Part shown: positions 9,449 through 18,267 of the stretch, piece after piece | Position numbering within the stretch: position 1 is the stretch's first letter | How the letters are laid out: each line of letters opens with the position of its first letter | DNA from: Chara braunii | Taxonomy: Eukaryota > Streptophyta > Charophyceae > Charales > Characeae | Length of the DNA stretch: 29,044 bases | Reading direction: 5' to 3' | Assembly (NCBI GenBank): GCA_003427395.1 | Contig: BFEA01000046.1 | Coordinates: forward strand, 4,456,236 to 4,485,279 | The notes under the pieces: generated by a model | What the model was told of the DNA's origin: nothing | The model's input: the letters and a program-made list of their open reading frames with translations, nothing else | The model's database searches: none | Program-made: the position numbers and the translations under genes

Positions 9449-9841
9449 GGAGGAAGAGGAGAACAACGAGGAGGAGGAAGAGGAGGATAAAGAAGAAGAT
9501 GAGGAGGTGGAGGAGGAGAGCGAGGAAGAGGAGGAGGAGGAAGAGGTGGAGGAGGTGGTGGAGGTGGGTGAAGCGGGAGGACGAGGCCCCGAAAGGGTAA
9601 TTTCCAAGTTCTTCCGGGCCTCTTCTTCCGGCCGGATAAAACGGATGGTCCAGGGCCATCCGGATATCTGGGGAAAAAACTCAAGAAAAAGTACTTATTT
9701 TTTTTGGAATTTTCGGCAGCATTTCCCTACCCCCCCATGGGGTCAAAAATATGCCAAGAGGAAAGAGAGAATAGGGGAAGTACACTAAGTTACCCAACAT
9801 TTCGATCGATGGTCTCGAAGAAGAAGTTGGATTAGGATGTA
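9448..9841 (+). other. Junction between elements A and B with GGA microsatellite
   Basis: From about 9446 to 9570 the + strand is an impure GGA/GAA repeat that starts exactly where element A's RT ends. The remaining 270 bp hold no recognisable coding sequence. GGAATTTTCGGCAGCATTTC at about 9704-9724 resembles motifs in the repeat cluster at 19840-20120. Open frames of about 90-130 codons on both strands across the GGA tract are low-complexity translations. Confidence 0.6.
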
Positions 9842-10642
9842 ATGATGGTACTCGTTAAACGAGTCGGTGAGTGTTCCTCATCCTATCCTCCTCCTATCGA
9901 TAAGTACTTGCAGATTGAGCCGACGATAATCAATGAGCGTGCTATTAAGCACATGATCAAGATTATTCGTGGAAGCAAGATTCCCAAGGGTCTAATCTAC
10001 CGAATGTCTCCCAGGGAACTTGAGGAACTCAGGAGACAGCTGCAAGAACTTACTGACAAGGGATGGATTCGCCTTAGCTCATCTCCTTATGGTGCCCCCG
10101 TCTCATTCGTGCCCAAAAATTAAGGTAAACTTCGACTATGCATTGACTATAGAGGGCTGAATTCCGTCACTATGAAAAACGCGAAACCACTTACTCGCAT
10201 TGACGACCTGTTGGACCAGCTGCAAGGCTGCAGGTACTTCAGGGAGATTGATCTCAAGTCAGGGTACCACCAGATTGAGGTGGCTCCCAAGGATCAACAC
10301 AAATCGGCTTTCCGAACAAGGTATGGTCATTACGAGTTCGTGGTTATGTCGTTTGGATTGACTAATGCGCCTGCGACCTTTCAAAGGTCAATGAATGAAA
10401 TGTTTCGTCAATGGCTGGGCTAGTTCGTAGTAGTCTATCTCGATGACATTCTGGTGTATAGTAAGACACTAGAAGACCACAAGAAACATCTACGAATGGT
10501 TTTGCAGAAGTGGCGCGAAGGCAACTTTAAACTAAACCCGAAGAAGTTCGAGTTTGCTAAGCCTGAAGTCTTGTACTTAGGGCACATAGTGAATGAAGGA
10601 CTAAGGCTTGAAGAAAAGCAAATTACAGCACCCCCAACCTAA
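9842..10642 (+). pseudogene. Reverse transcriptase of Ty3/gypsy element B
   Basis: This is a second, distinct RT of the Ty3/gypsy type, starting upstream of the fingers. Recognisable in order are YRMSPRELEELRRQLQEL and SSSPYGAPVSFV (before 10120), [11 protein letters not shown] (10130s), [12 protein letters not shown] with the motif A Asp intact (about 10240-10280), [12 protein letters not shown] (10350s), [13 protein letters not shown] (10430-10467) and LYLGHIVNEG. In-frame stops at 10121-10123 and 10421-10423 and a frame change near 10620 break it. Its sequence differs clearly from element A's RT, so it is another family. The start codon is not real; the 5' portion (gag, protease) is missing. 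Confidence 0.85.
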
Positions 10643-11376
10643 GACTATAACTGAGTTGAGATCTTTCCTAGGACTTGCTAGTTGCTACAGGAAGTTCGTA
10701 AGAAACTTCTCATTGATAGTTGCTCTTATGAGAAGACTGCTGAATAAGGAAAAACCTTGGTCGTGGGCTAAAGATTGTGAGTCATCGTTTAAGAAGTTAA
10801 AACATGTATTGACTTGCTACCCTGTCTTAAAGATTGCTGACCCTTCTCTTCCTTCATCGCCATAATTGATGCAAGTAAGTATGGGACTGGGGCTGGGCTA
10901 CAGCAGGACGACGGTAAGGGATATAGACCAATAGAGTTTGTCCACGAGACTTCCGTAAGAAAAAGTGGCCAACTCCACCTATGAAAGGGAGCTGTATGCC
11001 TTGGTCTCTGCACTAGACACCTGGAAACACGACTTGTTAGGGAGACATTTTATTGTCTGTTCAGATCATTCGACTTTGAAATGGATTAAGACAACTTAGA
11101 CTCTCGGATAAGTTGGTGAGATGGTCCGCTTTCATTGATACCTTTGATTTTGAGCTAAAAACAATCAACGCTTTCATTGATACCTTTGATTTTGAGTTAA
11201 AAACAATCAAAGGAAAATCTAGCGTTGTTGCGGATGCTTTGTCCAGGCGTGCAGACTTATTTGGAACAATAGTCTCCTATCTCGATATTGGGAATGAACT
11301 GAAGGAACAAATACGGAAGGGTTATGAGAGTGATCCTATTTGTTCCTATCATTGGGACCCTACGAAAGAACCCTGA
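10608..11376 (+). pseudogene. RNase H region of element B
   Basis: The frame begins with the RT connection motif ELRSFLGLASCYRKFVRNFS, then WSWAKDCESSFKKLK. After a stop at 10863 another frame gives KYGTGAGLQQDDGK, the RNase H strand with its Asp, and the domain ends with GKSSVVADALSRRAD (about 11211-11255). RNase H degrades the RNA strand of the hybrid during reverse transcription. Several frameshifts and stops between 10860 and 11110 make it non-functional. A 42-bp in-frame duplication lies just before the ADALSR motif. Confidence 0.8.
11128..11211 (+). repeat. 42-bp in-frame tandem duplication in RNase H
   Basis: GCTTTCATTGATACCTTTGA starts both units (11128-11169 and 11170-11211), which differ at only two visible bases. 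It duplicates 14 residues (AFIDTFDFELKTIN/K). Confidence 0.9.
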
Positions 11377-11399
11377 ACTATTCCCAGAGTATCGAATGA

Positions 11400-11841
11400 C
11401 TTACGACTTACTCTTCTAAGTGGATAAAATCGAAGAACGATTATGTATTCTTCACCAGGAACAAATCAAGAGTTTAATCATTGGGGAATGTCATGATGCT
11501 GAGGGACACTTTGGTTTAAGAAGACGTATGCTGATGTCCGAGAACGCTTTGAATGGAAAGGAATGAAAGTGGATGTACTAACGTATGTGCGGACTTGCCT
11601 CGTCTCTCAAAGGATTTTATGAGAATCCACTAGGATTATTGAGACCACTGCCTATTCCAAGTGAGCCTGGTGACATAGACTTTATGAGCCTCACTAAGAG
11701 TCGAAATGACAACAATTAGGTAATGGTCATCGTAGATAGATTCTCAAAATATGCTATGTTCATTCCTTTGCCTGCGGAAGCTAGAATCGAACTGGTTATC
11801 CAAAAGTTTCAGATGCGATGGGTTCATCGCATACATGCAAG
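11400..11841 (+). pseudogene. Integrase of element B, zinc-binding and start of core
   Basis: Integrase inserts the DNA copy into the host genome. The translation in shifting frames shows ECHDAEGHFGLRR, the His pair of the HHCC zinc-binding domain (about 11490-11522). TYVRTCLVSQR has only one of the two Cys. Then come LRPLPIPSEPGDIDFM and MVIVDRFSKYAMFIPLP (11723-11773), the beginning of the catalytic core. The reading matches up to HRIHACK at about 11840, where a 769-bp insertion interrupts it. Frameshifts near 11395 and 11515 and a stop near 11717 show it is dead. Confidence 0.8.
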
Positions 11842-12610
11842 CGCACGTCGTGCGGGCGGTTCCCTACGTGCGGCGCACGTGCCCAACCGATCCCGTGCGG
11901 CGCACGACTGTGCGGAGAACGACCCGTCACCCCCTTCAAAAAAAAAAAAGGGTCGTGGTCGAAACGGTGCATTTGAGGTCCCCCACCAAAATTATAAGCG
12001 AGATGAAAAAAAAAAATTACAGGAGTTCTGCCTCACCTTGCTGCTCCACCCCTTCCTCATCCTCCATGTCTCCTCCTCCCTTCTCCTTTTCGTCTCCTCC
12101 TCCTCCTCCTCCTCCTCCTCCTGTTCGTCCTCCTCCTCCTGCCCTTCCTCATCCTCCTTGTCTCCTCCTCATCGTACTTCCTCCTCATCCTCCTTGTCTC
12201 CTCCTCATCCTCCTTGTCTCCTCCTCATCTTCCATGCCTCCTCGTCTCCTTCCCTTCCCCGTGTCCTCCCTTTCCTCGTGTCCTCCCCTTCCTCGTCGTC
12301 CATGTCTCCTCGTCCTCCCACTCGTCCTCCTCCTCCTGCCCTTCCTCTTTTCCCTTCGTCCATCTCTTCTCCTCCCCCATCTCGACTCCTCGTCGTCCTC
12401 GCTATCCTTGTCGTCCTCCTCGTCCACATCCTCCTCCTCTCCATATCCCCCTCTCCTTGCCATATCCCCATCTTCCTGTCATACGCCCTTGTTCCCCCTC
12501 CCCAAAAAAAAAAAAAAAAATTAAAATTAAAAAACCTTGACGATTCCGCACAGGCACCCCCCGCACGGAATTCCGTACGGAACTCCGCACGAATGTGCGG
12601 CTCGTGCGGT
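11842..12610. mobile_element. 769-bp insertion with GTGCGG/CCGCAC-rich ends in integrase
   Basis: The segment splits the integrase core of element B. TGCAAG lies directly on both sides (11836-11841 and 12611-12616), a probable target-site duplication, and the integrase reading (IVSDRDVRF) resumes right after it. The left end begins CGCACG and the right end closes CGTGCGGT, giving a short inverted pair. Both terminal 80-100 bp contain many GTGCGG or CCGCAC hexamers in both orientations, including a near-palindrome at 12561-12580. The interior is an A tract, a long TCC/CTCCTC minisatellite (about 12040-12470) and another A tract. No transposase is seen; it looks like a non-autonomous transposon. 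Long open frames across it (11723-12703, 11751-12524) are repeat translations. Confidence 0.7.
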
Positions 12611-12935
12611 TGCAAGTATGGTTCATCGTCTCTGACAGAGATGTTAGGTTCGCTAATGGAAGTATGGCACCAGGTTGACCATGTCGTCAGGAAGACATCT
12701 TAAAACAAATGGCCAAACTGAGCAAATGAATCGTCTATGGCAACAACTTTTGTGCATGTATGTTCGACCCGATCAAATCGATTGGGATGAGAACTTACCT
12801 AAGATTGCTAGTGCTTATAATAACAATATACATACTGTTTCAGGAAGAACTCCTAATGCACTGCATAAAGGTCGGAAGCCTCGACGTCCCATGGATGCTT
12901 TAACTCGGGACCAGATTCAGAGGTTACCCCCATGA
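12611..12935 (+). pseudogene. Integrase of element B, remaining catalytic core
   Basis: After the insertion the translation gives IVSDRDVRF with the second catalytic Asp (about 12630-12657). It is followed after a short break by MSSGRHLKTNGQTEQMNRLW containing the third catalytic residue, Glu of QTE (from 12681). The frame 12675-12935 continues with the conserved core end WDENLPKIASAYNNNIHTVS and PNALHKGRKPRRP. A region of roughly 15 residues between the two motifs appears lost. A stop follows at 12933-12935. Confidence 0.8.
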
Positions 12936-12953
12936 ACCCGTGAATTTGCAGTT

Positions 12954-13495
12954 GTGTATGAAGAAGATATTAAAAAGGTAAAAGAAAATATACAGAAAGC
13001 CCAACTTCGGATGATTGAGCAGGCCAACGAACATCACCGGCCATCGCAGTTCCAAGAACGAGATCTGGTATGGGTGAAGGCAAAAGAATTTGCCTTGGAA
13101 GAAAATGTCTCAAAAACTGCTGCCTGTCTATTATGCTCCCTGGGAAGTTCTCAAGGCGATTGGGGATGCAGATGGGCCTTCCTACCGAATAGATGTACCC
13201 CCACACCTATAGACCTATCTTCCATGCGTCTAAACTGCTACCGTATGTAGAAGGAGATAACTTTCCTAACAGGCCGTCTTTGTTTCCACTCTCCATGAAT
13301 GGAGGATATGAAGTTGAGAAGATTTTGGAACATGGGTATTTCTCCACAGGTGGCAGAGGAAGACCACAGAAGCAGTATAAGGTACAGTTCAAGTCTCAAC
13401 GTCCGTCTGAAGCCAGATGGTTTAGTAAGAAAGAACTCCGACCTACTGCTCCTGATATTGTTGCTGCATACGAACGTGGGTTGAAAAGAAATTAG
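12954..13495 (+). pseudogene. Integrase C-terminus of element B: GPY/F and chromodomain-like segment
   Basis: The frame 12954-13250 begins with the post-core helical region (KENIQKAQLRMIEQANEHHR) and FQERDLVWVKAKEF. The GPY/F-like part then reads LLPVYYAPWEVLKAIGD and GPSYRIDVP in a shifted frame (13110-13200). The frame 13193-13495 starts with PIFHASKLLPYV and ends with a chromodomain-like stretch, YEVEKILEHGYF, QYKVQFKSQ, ARWFSKKEL. Such domains in chromoviruses steer integration to chromatin marks (family knowledge). The aromatic residues that would read methyl-lysine cannot be confirmed by eye. The stop at 13493-13495 is the end of pol. Confidence 0.8.
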
Positions 13496-14640
13496 TGTCT
13501 TTTCTGCGATGGAACGCGAAAATTGGGCCGGCAGGAATGCAATAACCCATGCCGTATGTCTCGTAGATTGTCTGAGGGCCTTACCTGGCCGCGCTCAGAC
13601 CCAGGCCGAAGGGGGGAAAAGAACCCCGCAAAAAGATCCAGGTCCTGAACGTGAGACAGTTGACAAAAGTCAGCTGTCAGACATCCAACAGTCAAAGTCA
13701 CAATGTACCCAGCCCAGGCCGCCAGTCAGACACACACACTTGTTTGTATGCAGGTACACAGACAGCATCAGGGCCAAGGGGGAAATCTGCAACTGTACAA
13801 TCCAGGCCCTCGGCTGTGAGTCAATCTGCACGACTGTGGAAAGGGGACCTGAGGCCAGACAGCCTCACCAAATGCTACATAAGGCTGGGTGTCCGGGTGG
13901 TCAACATTCAGTCTTGCTATGCTGCGTTGACGCTGGCTCTACTCTGACTGGATGCTGGCATTGACGCTGGCTCGACGTTGGCAAAACGATGGCTTGTCGC
14001 TGGCTGTGCACAGGCACTGTGGACGAGGACGTGGGACTGTGGCAGCATGCTGGCGCTTTCTGTGCCCCAGGCATTGCTGATGTGGTGCTGCCACCTGTCT
14101 ACCCTGCTGATGTGGCGCATGCCACTTATCAACATTGCTGATGTGGTGCTGCCACCTGTCTACATTGATGATGTGGCGCATACGACCTGTCTCTACATCT
14201 GACGTGGCACTGGCAACATGAGGTGACTGGTTGCGACAAGGAGGGAGATGGGATCTGTGGATGATTGGGATTGGGTAATCACCTGAGGTTGACGTCGTTA
14301 ATGTATTCTGCTGTTGTCTTCATGGTCTGCACGAGATAAGAGTGCCATGTGGCGCTTCTGGGTGATCAGGACTTCTCATACTTGTTATCGTATACTGGTT
14401 GATGACGTGGAGGTGAGACGAAGCCTGGAGAAGAAGTGGGGTTTGATTGGATTACTCTGGTGTGATCATTGTTTCTCTCTTCCACCTTCTCCTCTGTCTC
14501 TCCTCCCTCCACTCTCTTCGTCTATTGGTAATGAGATACTGTTTCAGATATCACTTCACGGTAACTGGAGACTCTGTGCAGATCTGAGACTACTTGTGCT
14601 TTGACGGCTGATGAGTATCTGCCAGACCGTGTTCATTACA
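13496..14640 (+). mobile_element. 3' untranslated region and probable 3' LTR of element B
   Basis: Downstream of the pol stop is a purine tract GAAGGGGGGAAAAGAA (13608-13623), a candidate polypurine tract. The following kilobase has no recognisable protein, a TATA-like CTACATAAGG near 13874, GACGCTGGCT repeats (13927-13985) and a 61-bp tandem repeat. A TGT...ACA pair (about 13675 and 14640) could be the LTR ends, but no second LTR copy is in the window to confirm them, and the purine tract is about 50 bp from that start. Boundaries are tentative. Confidence 0.4.
14073..14215 (+). repeat. 61-bp tandem repeat
   Basis: ATTGCTGATGTGGTGCTGCC starts at 14073 and 14134, and the second half of each unit contains GATGATGTGGCGCAT-type sequence (14105, 14166). 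A third, decayed partial unit follows from about 14195. Confidence 0.8.
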
Positions 14641-14675
14641 ATAATAATAATAATAATAATAATAACAATAATAAA
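14637..14675 (+). repeat. AAT trinucleotide microsatellite
   Basis: About a dozen AAT/ATA units with one C interruption and a final AAAG. Confidence 0.95.
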
Positions 14676-14983
14676 GAATGTTGCTGTGCGAATAATGTCA
14701 AGCGACCCAGAACATCATGAACCAAGCCTTGTCCTAAAAATGTGGAAGCGACCATGCAGGTCGTGCCAAAAAAAGGGGATGCACGGCCTGCGGGCCCCAG
14801 GGAAATAAGGGACGGGCCTTGGGCCTCATTCTTGAGCCTTTTCTTATCCTCTCCTTTGCCTTATCTTCATTCCACACTCCATACTTTCCCTTGCTTTCCC
14901 TTTTTCGTTCTTTGTTTGTCTTCTCTTCATCTCTCTTCCCTGTGTTTATCACCTCCCCTTTTACTTTGCGTCTTTCTCACAGC

Positions 14984-15286
14984 GTACAAGTGGGCCGTTA
15001 TGGCACATGGGGATGCGAGCAGCCTTGTACGTGAGAGGCACTGTGAAGGGGAAGAAAGAGAAAAATGAATGGTTTCAGTGTGCTCCTTGTGATATGACAC
15101 ACGGGGGTGGGGGCAGCCGCCGCCCAACATACATCCACGTGGGCGGCCTTGTACGCAGGAGGTTCTGCACAGGGGGAGTTATAAGGAAGAAGATAAAAAA
15201 CTGAATTCATTTTTTCCTGTTTTTCTTCCTTTTTTTCTCTCTTTTTTTTCGCACTTGTGCTCTGATATTTCTGTGACAATATATAC
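14984..15286 (+). repeat. Dispersed repeat family R, copies 1 (partial) and 2
   Basis: Copy 2 starts near GATATGACACACGGGGGTGG (15091) and runs through GGGGGAGTTATAAGGAAGAA, a T-rich block and TGATATTTCTGTGACAATAT to about 15286. A shorter, more diverged copy precedes it (14984-15075; GTACAAGTG, ATGGCACATGGGG, GCAGCC, CTTGTACGTGAGAGGC). A third copy lies at 15940-16152. No coding sequence is recognised. Confidence 0.85.
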
Positions 15287-15552
15287 TCCGACGTTGCTAG
15301 CTCTCTGCTCTTGTAGATGATGCGGCGAGCGTCGGGCCTGTACTAGCAGGCTCTTCTTATGGTAGAAAATATTTTTTGATTCTCTTGTCAGTGCATGCAA
15401 GAATTCATTTACGTCGAAAATAGCCTGACTTGTCGTCCTATCATCCCCCTTTTTTTGTGTTGCTCGTTCTTCCCCGTTGTTGGGGTGTTTCGTTTTGCGG
15501 GCCTAGTTGTTTTGACTATGGATATGGTAGATTTGTTATGGTAATCTTGTCT

Positions 15553-15868
15553 GCATCCCGGTTGGTTTTGTCCCGTTATTTGGTCTATTCAGTCAGCACG
15601 TAGCGGTGCTTTGTGGGACCAGTTGTCCGGGCTTTTTTATTGTTTTGGCATCCTGGTTGGTTGTTTCCCGTTGTTCGGCCTTTTGGAACGCGGGGCGGTG
15701 CTTGCATGTGGGAGTCGTCATCCGGGATTGTTTTTTATACCGGTTCTTTGGGTTCTTTTTTATTTTTTAGCAGACAAGAATGCTTGACATCCTGGTTGGT
15801 CTTGTCCCGTCGTTTGGCCTGTGGGCAGGGGCGCTGCTTGCATGTGGGACTTGTCATCTGGGATCTGT
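15553..15868 (+). repeat. Three copies of an 80-bp unit
   Basis: Units beginning GCATCC(C/T)GGTTGGTTT...CCCGTTNTTTGGCCT and containing GCGGTGCTTGCATGTGGGA and GTCATCCGGGA start at 15553, 15648 and 15787. Spacing is irregular (95 and 139 bp), with unrelated T-rich sequence between the second and third. Confidence 0.75.
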
Positions 15869-15939
15869 TTTGTTGCCCCTTGTTCTGTATTGTTTGGCTG
15901 TTCCCTTCCTCTTTTCTTTGCCTCTTTGCCTTTTGGCTG

Positions 15940-16152
15940 TGTGCAAGTGCGTCGATATGACACACGGGGGTGGGGGCAGCCGCCTCTCAACCTACATCCT
16001 TGTATGCAAGAGGTTCTGAACAGGGGGAGTTATAAGGAAGAAGATAAAAAACTGAATTCATTTTTTCCTGTTTTTCAACTTTTTCTTCCTTTTTTTCTTT
16101 TTTAAAGTTTCTTTCGCATTTGCGCTCTGATATTTCTGTGACAATATATATA
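15940..16152 (+). repeat. Dispersed repeat family R, copy 3
   Basis: This copy shares long near-identical blocks with 15091-15286: GATATGACACACGGGGGTGG, GGAGTTATAAGGAAGAAGAT, AACTGAATTCATTTTTTCCT and TGATATTTCTGTGACAATAT. It differs by a small deletion in the GC-rich part and extra T-rich sequence. Upstream similarity to copy 1 (GTGCAAGTG / GTACAAGTG) shows the unit begins near 15940. Confidence 0.85.
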
Positions 16153-16156
16153 CACA

Positions 16157-16600
16157 GAGAGAGAGAGAGAGGGAGAGAAGTGGTTATGTATTCTTAACTG
16201 TCGATGTTGCCATCAGGTGAGAAACAGCACTTTGCTTTCGGAGGTCATCATTGTGTTGACCGGTGTTCCACTGCGGCAGAATGATATTGCATTGGATAGG
16301 CGTTATACATGCCATCGAGTTGGTAGGAAGCGATATACTAGCTTCGTCATTGTAGAGAGAGGTCGATTATTGCAGAGGTGGTGAGAGGAGAGGGGAGGGG
16401 AGTAGCTGGAGGTAGGAGTGACGACTCCTATCAGTCTGCTGGGTCCTTTGCCTAGATTATGATCTACGTAGCTCTCTCTGTCCAGCATTGTGAGTTTTAT
16501 CTACTCTATATACTAAAGTTCATGCATGATGTTGATGGTTGGAGCTTCTAGGGTGTGAGTTTCATGTATGATGTTGATGGTAGGAACTTCTAAGTTTTGG
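16157..16600 (+). repeat. GA microsatellite and a 42-bp tandem duplication
   Basis: A GA run occupies 16157-16177. Further on, TTCATG(C/T)ATGATGTTGATGG followed by T(T/A)GGA(G/A)CTTCTA occurs at about 16519 and 16561. The rest of the interval has no recognised feature. Confidence 0.75.
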
Positions 16601-17898
16601 GTTCATTACGTGTTGTGAAGTTGTCTTGTAGGGCTTGACACAAAACATAAGGTTTTAACCTTTCCCTCTGGACGAATCTCATCTTCAATTTATATTGATG
16701 TCATGTGCAGTGTGTAACAGAAATAGTGAGAACCGTGTATCTGACGAATCCAAACTTGGGACACCTTGCTACTTGCTGTGAGCCTGCTGCGTTCGGTCTC
16801 GAGATAAGCAAATGGCATCAGTCTTGTGAACAGCATAAGTGCAGTACACTTTTTGTGGAACACTGTGTGATGTCTGCATCTCATATGGTTTTCACAGTTT
16901 TCAGTCTGTTGTCTTTTTATGCAGAGATGACCGGATTGCTGGCCAGCTGGAGGCAGAGTTTCAGATGCAGCTACTCTCTCTCCGGGTGATACGAGAAGCT
17001 GTGTATCCTTTTCGTCTTCCCCATTTGAGTCAAAAGGTTTGGACCTCTTATGTGCTGGACACCATTGCTGGTCTGGGGTAACATGTTTCATGTTTCACCA
17101 GTTTTCCCTGAGTCTGCAGCTAGCTTGAGGCTGGGAGAGATCCTGTAAAGGTCTGGTGCACCTTTGCTATAGAAGTCTGTTCTCACAGAGAAACAAACAA
17201 ACATGATTCATTAGGGGCCTGGAAACATTCCATATTGGCCTTTAACGACTTTGCAAAGCTGTGCTGAGAGCCTTTGAAGAAGGAACAAGTTCAGAGCAAA
17301 AGAAACTGCCTGGTAGCCTGGTGCTGCCAGCGGGACAAGATTGTTGGTTAAACCACCAGTTCACGCCCCGGCACTGTCCTGCTATTGCAGTAAACTGCAC
17401 CCTGACCTGGGCCCTTCGGCCAAGGACCGGTAGAGCTTCGGGACGAAGGACTGGTCGGCCTAAAAAATTAGAGAAGCCATTCCATGAGGTGCAATGGATG
17501 GGCGGGTGCCAGATGTGAAAACACCAACTACGGCAAGCCAAAGAAACATAAAGTACAGGCTTGAAAAAGAGACAAATAAAGAAAAGAAACAAAAGAGCTA
17601 AAAGCAAAAAGAAAAAACTTGTGTAAGGCCCACCACTTGGCCGGTGGAAAATGATTCTGACGAAATAGGGAACACATGGGGCGTAGCTGCAGTACTCTCC
17701 GCATGCACAAAAGACAAAAAATATGGGAAATTACTTCTTCTTTTTTTTTTTTTCACAGCACACCAATTCCAAAATGCGCCTGCCGTGCTACTTATGTTTG
17801 CCTCATCTCGACAGATGCGAAAATGACAAAACTTGTGGCGGGTGAATTTTCCCACGTTCCCGTGGAAGATGCATCCCCCTCTGTTCGAAAATGTTCCA
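16601..17898. other. No gene recognised
   Basis: Frames of 80-133 codons exist on both strands (for example 16690-17091 minus and 17242-17607 minus), but none shows a domain, motif or composition I recognise, and opposite-strand frames overlap each other. An oligo-T run stands at about 17740-17752. Confidence 0.4.
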
Positions 17899-18267
17899 TC
17901 AGGCTGTCAGTGGGGACCGCACCAGAAGGCGATCTTGGCGTCCTGCCAGATTTCGGATGATTCGATTGTCGAGGTAGTACATGCCTAACAACATGTCAAA
18001 TGGCAAGTCGTCACTAACCAGCAACAAAATTCTATGAGTAAGTTCCCCTTCTGGATGGGAGAAAGTGCAGATCGCATCCTTAACATAGTCCTCTACCAAC
18101 ATGCACTCTTTGTTGGCCAGAGTAAATGCTGCCGGTCTACTCAGGCACTGCACCCGGTCCGGTAGGCGCAGTCTCTCAACGCAGTCGCTATCGAGCTCAC
18201 GGTCCCTGCGGAAGGGTACCTTCCCGGTTGTGTCACGCAAGATTGGCCGATTCGCGAGTCGCTTCAC
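17899..18267 (-). pseudogene. Retrotransposon aspartic protease fragment
   Basis: The minus-strand frame contains FTLANKECMLVEDYV and, near its end, LLVSDDLPFDMLLGMYYLDN. The latter matches the C-terminal part of Ty3/gypsy retropepsins (hydrophobic strand, DLPFD, I/LLGM.(F/Y)L). The active-site D-S/T-G segment that should lie upstream is not visible; the frame closes before it (a stop in this frame near 18330). No reverse transcriptase follows on the minus strand below 17899; instead there is an oligo-A tract. This is a small isolated remnant. The start given is a GTG codon and is not a real translation start. Confidence 0.5.

Noticed and set aside
9289-9684. Proline-rich 131-codon minus-strand frame
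   Set aside because: It is the reverse translation of the GGA microsatellite at the junction of elements A and B.
13509-13964. A 151-codon plus-strand frame after element B's pol
   Set aside because: It lies in the purine tract/LTR-like region, shows no recognisable domain, and an overlapping frame of similar length exists.
14073-14215. Tandem units as a CRISPR-like array
   Set aside because: The repeats are directly adjacent and diverged, without unique spacers of constant length, and the context is eukaryotic.
15091-16152. Repeat R copies 2 and 3 as a pair of LTRs
   Set aside because: Similarity extends upstream of the TG (to copy 1 as well), and no target duplication or internal primer-binding site was found; kept only as a repeat.
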